Below are positions 60,244 to 64,000 of a stretch of DNA of 64,000 bases, piece by piece (position 1 is the first letter of the stretch; every line of letters begins with the position of its first letter). Origin of the DNA: Saururus chinensis (taxonomy: Eukaryota > Streptophyta > Magnoliopsida > Piperales > Saururaceae); the NCBI GenBank assembly GCA_035235625.1, contig CP141140.1, positions 13,722,685 through 13,786,684 on the forward strand. The letters run 5' to 3'. The position numbers and the translations under genes are program-made. A model generated the notes under the pieces. It made no database searches, had not been told where the DNA came from, and saw only the letters and a list, made by a program, of their open reading frames with translations.

Positions 60244-61031
60244 ATGGAAGAGGTTGTGCTTCACGGTTTTTGGCCCAGCCCTTATAGCAGGAGGATCGAA
60301 TGGGCCCTCAAACTCAAGGGCATACCCTACAAGTTTGTGGAAGAGGATCTGAGGAACAAGAGCCCGGAGCTCCTACAACATAATCCAGTTCACAAGAAGA
60401 TCCCAGTCCTTGTTCACAATGGGAGGTCTATAGTGGAATCCCTAGTCATCCTTGAATACATTGAAGACACTTGGAAGGAAACCCCGCTCTTGCCACAGGA
60501 TCCCTATATTAGATCAAGAATCCGCTTCTGGTCCCACTTCTATGACAATACTGTATGTATAGCATTTATATTGTGTAATGTGATTTCTAATTCATCGAGC
60601 TGATTGTGTTAATGTGATTTCAACCAACTTGTTAAGCTAACTCATGAATCTTGTTCATGAAGCTCTCGATCAGGGCTGTTTTGCTCAGTGAAGGTGAAGA
60701 GAAGATGAAAGCTACAAAGACGATGGCTGAGCACTTGAGGATCCTATCGGAGGGGCTTGAGAAGGACTTCCAGGGTGGAACCCCATTTCTTCACGGTGAA
60801 AGGCCGGGGTTTCTGGACATAGTCCTCGGATCCAGCTGCTGCAACTACCATGCTTTTGAGGAAAGTGTTGGGATGCCAATGATCGACCCGGAGAAGAACT
60901 CCACCTTCTTCAAATGGAAGTGTGCAGTCGAGGAGCACCCCCTCATGAAACCGACAATCCCACCTCATGAAAAGCTGGTTGCGTATCTGAAATCCGTGAG
61001 AGAGATGTTCCTTAACGCTCCCAAAGCTTGA
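60244..61031 (+). CDS. GSTU: Tau-class glutathione S-transferase, copy 2
   Basis: Two exons, 60244-60552 and 60663-61031, join in phase 0 to give 225 residues. The layout matches copy 1: WPSPYSRR with the catalytic Ser12, [14 protein letters not shown], and the glutathione-binding segment [24 protein letters not shown]; exon 2 has [15 protein letters not shown] and [18 protein letters not shown]. Compared with copy 1 it has Ser for Pro after NGR and is four residues shorter, with the gaps near the start and middle of exon 2. The intron, leader and TATA box are conserved with copy 1, so both arose by tandem duplication of a block of about 1.3 kb. Both frames are intact, so both are likely expressed. 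Role as for copy 1: cytosolic glutathione conjugation. Confidence 0.92.
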
Positions 61032-61322
61032 CATGATCTTCTTAGAAAGATTACATGAGAGCCGTTTCATTGATCGATTGAGAATGCTCCTATATTTGCC
61101 TTTTTTACAAATAACACAAATTTGATCAGTGCAAGTGCGTACGTATCATGGTTTTCTATTATATTTTCAAGCTGAAAAACGGACTTGTCGTCCACTAGTC
61201 TGCCAATCTCAGACGAAAAACGATCGCATAGTCCACAAAATTTCTCGCAATATTCTTCTTTCAGCAGCTGCTTCGAACTCGAGAAGCAGTTCAGCTTGCC
61301 CATGTTTTTCGAGTTCTCTGTT

Positions 61323-62027
61323 TGATGCAGCGAAGAATAATGAGACTCAAGAACAATTCAATAGCACTGTTTCTCTAATCAAATTCAAATAAATGTGTTC
61401 AAATACAAGATATACTGAATTAAAACTAAAAATTTAAGAGAAGAAATGTTAACAGATCTCGAGTCCACAGAAAGAGTTTTTCTGAATCTATAGAGTCGAG
61501 GCGATAATGGAGAATCCTCCCCAAATCTGATTCTCACGGGCAGTATATTTTCTAAAGGTTTCATGGGCTTCATAGATTGGGCTTCGTCGTATAAAGAAGC
61601 CCGACTCATAAAGCCTATAAAACCCAATAATATAAAGTTCATGAAGCCCAAACCATTCAAGGAAGCTTATGAATAATAAAAATTATAAATAGTAGTAGTA
61701 TTTTATTTGGAGAGGTAATTGATTGATTTCAGAAAGAAATTAGACTCTCTATCTTTATCCATGAGAATCGCATTTGGGGAGGATTTCTCATGTACCTGTG
61801 GATGCAGAGAAACTCTTATATTGTGGATTTGGCATTCGTCCAATACTTCTGTAGATTTGGAATAGCTCTTAGACTCAAAACTCTATAATATTTTCTTATC
61901 TTAAATCATAGTTTTGATCTACTATATCTTGTATTTGAATACATTTAATACAAGAATATATTTATTTGGCTTTAGAAGGAGAAGTGTTGTTATTAAACTC
62001 TTCTTGAGTTCTCCTTACGTTGTATCA
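61323..62027. repeat. Long inverted repeat of LTR-like halves
   Basis: The left arm, starting TGATGCAGCG at 61323, and the right arm, ending CGTTGTATCA at 62027, are complementary over roughly 200-270 bases. Matching blocks include GAGAATCCTCCCCAAAT with ATTTGGGGAGGATTTCTC, and TTCAAATACAAGATATA with TATATCTTGTATTTGAA. The centre (about 61545-61755) is unrelated and holds short GAAGCCC/GGGCTTC repeats. The outer ends have the same ten bases as the LTR end at 50551. It lies 292 bases after GST copy 2. Confidence 0.75.
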
Positions 62028-62064
62028 TTGTCTCATATCATATCTTTTTTTTAATGACCTAGTC

Positions 62065-62407
62065 TATGGATGGCACTCGGGTTAGGTATATAAATAAAAA
62101 CTCAACCCGACTTGACCCTAATGGGTCAGGTTTAAGTTTTCGAATTTAACCCGAATAACTATTTGGATTAGATTGGGCTTAACTATTTCTTAAATGGTCT
62201 CGAGTTTAGGTTTGGCAAAACTCAACTTGCATAAGGTTATTAATATAAATTTTATATATTTTTAAAATTTAATAAAACTTGACCCGAGCCTACCCTAATG
62301 GTTGGGTTTAGGTTTTCAAATTCAACCTAGCTATTTGGGTCGAATTTGAATTTACCATTTCGTAAATAATATGGGGTTTGATAAAACACAACCGGATGGC
62401 ATCCTTA
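62065..62407. mobile_element. hAT-type MITE, family A, copy 2
   Basis: Ends TATGGATGGCACTCGGGTT and, inverted, TAAGGATGCCATCCGGTTG. Flanking 8-mers ACCTAGTC and ACCTGATC match at six of eight positions. The interior shares ACCCTAATGGGTCAGGTTTAA and AACCCGAATAACTATTTGG with copy 1 at 15303-15673. No coding capacity. Confidence 0.8.
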
Positions 62408-63223
62408 ACCTGATCAAAGGACTTATGTTATCTTTGTTGGCTTCAAATAAACATGTGGTATCTGGATGACTGCCGTTGAAATCCTGGATTTGGTAGAAGA
62501 AGACTAAAAAAGATTAATTTGTGTTTTCTAATCCAGATAATCGATATGGGACAAAGGGAATCTGATAGAGCTTTTATGTCACTCTTTAAGAAAGATGATC
62601 TCACCGTACTCGTCCGAAAAAAATTCATCTGCTTCTCACCGTTGCCCTTGTATCAACTTCAGCCATCTCGATACTACAATGTTGCATAGTTTTCAATTTT
62701 GATTAACAAAATAATGGTTAGCGGCTCTCCGGTCGAAGTCGAGAATCAAGATTTCATTGAAGACGACTAATTCAATTAACTTCATGCTATCGTTTCACTT
62801 ATCTATTCTTCGTAGACTTTTCAAAACATTAAATGACACCCTATCTAATCCCATGTTTGGCCACCTTGTTTTATCTGTTTTAAGCACACAAAAAAGGCTA
62901 ATTGAAAATTCTACTACAATTAACAAAACAAGTAAGGCCTTTTTGTTCATCACAACACAAGTAAGTATTAAATTGTTAAAAAGGACACACTATTTTTTAT
63001 TAATCTAATAAAAGATAATAAGATAAAAGTACCCTCACCTAAGCTTTTGTCTATTCTAGCCTTTCGCCAATCAACGTCAACTAAAGCCACCAATGTTAAT
63101 AAATTATCAAAAACCTACGTATCATCGGATCATACAGTCGCCAAAGCATTGCGGGACATATGCTCGAGCTTTGCTGGATAACTGTTGGAGCTTCAACGGA
63201 ATGCCCCTAGATAGCTAGCTATA
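62408..63223. other. Intergenic, no gene recognised
   Basis: AT-rich DNA with short frames only; no family resemblance, RNA gene or element end. Confidence 0.45.
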
Positions 63224-63412
63224 GGAGGTCCGACAGAGCTCCGCCAAACCTCCGAGCTCCGCGGTACCAGTGTCGGAGGTTTGGCGGAGCTTCGTGGTAC
63301 CATTGTCGGAGGTTCAGCAGAGGCCTGAAGAAGCTCCACAGTAGCACTGCCAGAAGTCCGGCGGAGCTCTGCAGTACCACTGCCGGAGCCGGAGGTCTGG
63401 CAGAGATACTCA
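63224..63412. repeat. GC-rich minisatellite, about four units of 35-40 bp
   Basis: The unit CGGAGCTYCGYGGTACCA followed by TGTCGGAGGTTTGG recurs about four times with point changes (for example at about 63254, 63288, 63331 and 63367). It is much richer in G and C than the surrounding DNA. The unit contains a near-palindrome around GGAGCTCC. The minus strand is open across it with a recurring LRxWYxxA peptide, which reflects the repeat rather than a gene. Confidence 0.75.
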
Positions 63413-64000
63413 ATATTTGGAATCCAGAAATCCTCTCATTGCTCTTTTTTCAACATCGATCTATGAGACTCAAAGCAGCAAGATTATTTCCTCCTGTCTT
63501 TTTTAACAACTACATGCTCTCATCAATCAAAATTTCTGGGCCATAGAAGATCTATGCTCTTCCTCTTACAACTAAAGGTAAAAAAGCTCATCTTTTTCTT
63601 TTATAAGCTTCTAATATCCATGATCAATATACAATTTTAGACACAAATGAAGTATCATCTCCTCCGCCGGCACCAGAGTTCCTCTCCACTGCTGCCTCCT
63701 CTCCACTGCTGCCAGAGCTTTGGTGTCGTCAACGGGGATTCTATTGGAATGCAGGCGAGCACTAGTTGTCGCTCGATATTTGTCAGAAGAGTTGAGATGA
63801 ACATATTTACATAAGAGTCAGTTTATATAGCCAGCGCTCACGCACGCCGCGTAAGCCCGGGCTCTATATAAGCTGTCGGATTTACAACCGGTGGCCCATA
63901 AGATTCACGGAGCATTTAAACTCATGAGTATTATAAGTCACTGGATGTAAATCTAATGGCTTGTAGAACCAGGGCACATATAAGTGCGTGAGAACCGGGG
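63413..64000. other. Window end, no gene recognised
   Basis: Contains a short direct repeat (CTCTCCACTGCTGCC twice, about 63685-63715) and a TATA-like CTATATAAGC near 63864 after a GC-rich stretch. It may be a promoter or LTR running out of the window; I cannot tell. Confidence 0.35.

Noticed and set aside
1-64000. A CRISPR array, operon or bacterial or organellar insertion
   Set aside because: No regularly spaced repeats, Shine-Dalgarno-type gene packing or organellar genes are present; all recognised genes are plant nuclear with introns.

Overview
The window is nuclear DNA of a flowering plant. Genes with many GT-AG introns, a plant CCAR1-type protein, an R2R3-MYB of the MIXTA group, tau-class glutathione S-transferases, a LOB-domain relic, Stowaway and hAT-type MITEs, CACTA-like ends and plant Ty3/gypsy elements all point that way. 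I cannot place it in a family from sequence alone. Only five intact protein genes are visible, about 15 kb of gene span in 64 kb. The rest is AT-rich intergenic DNA with layered, mostly broken transposable elements.

Layout: 1-3.2 kb holds a probable solo LTR and two hAT-type non-autonomous elements. From 4.37 to 14.28 kb lies a 22-exon gene for the plant CCAR1/DBC1-like nuclear protein RSA1/EMB1579. Its introns carry a fold-back element and a three-copy repeat, and one intron uses a GC donor. From 18.66 to 21.45 kb is a five-exon gene for a conserved plant protein of unknown function. From 21.4 to 37.4 kb there are MITEs and a gag-only LTR retrotransposon (27.5-30.6 kb). From 37.66 to 40.36 kb is a MIXTA-like (subgroup 9) R2R3-MYB gene. 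From 40.4 to 49 kb are MITEs, a tau-GST relic, nested CACTA/hAT debris and a LOB-domain fragment. From 49.26 to 61.03 kb two tau GST genes form a direct tandem pair, separated by a truncated, inactivated Ty3/gypsy element and repeats. From 61.3 to 64 kb there is an inverted LTR-like pair, another hAT-type element and a GC-rich minisatellite.

The five genes do not form a pathway. Two GST copies with matching promoters, leaders and exon structure form the only functional cluster, together with the nearby GST relic. The clearest surprises are structural: LTR-like termini sharing the same ten bases lie just downstream of both GST copies, one of them in an inverted palindromic arrangement; a 16-bp direct repeat marks the truncation of the gypsy element; and several families of hAT-type MITEs recur across the window, one copy with a perfect 8-bp target duplication. 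I found no tRNA, rRNA, CRISPR or organellar segment.
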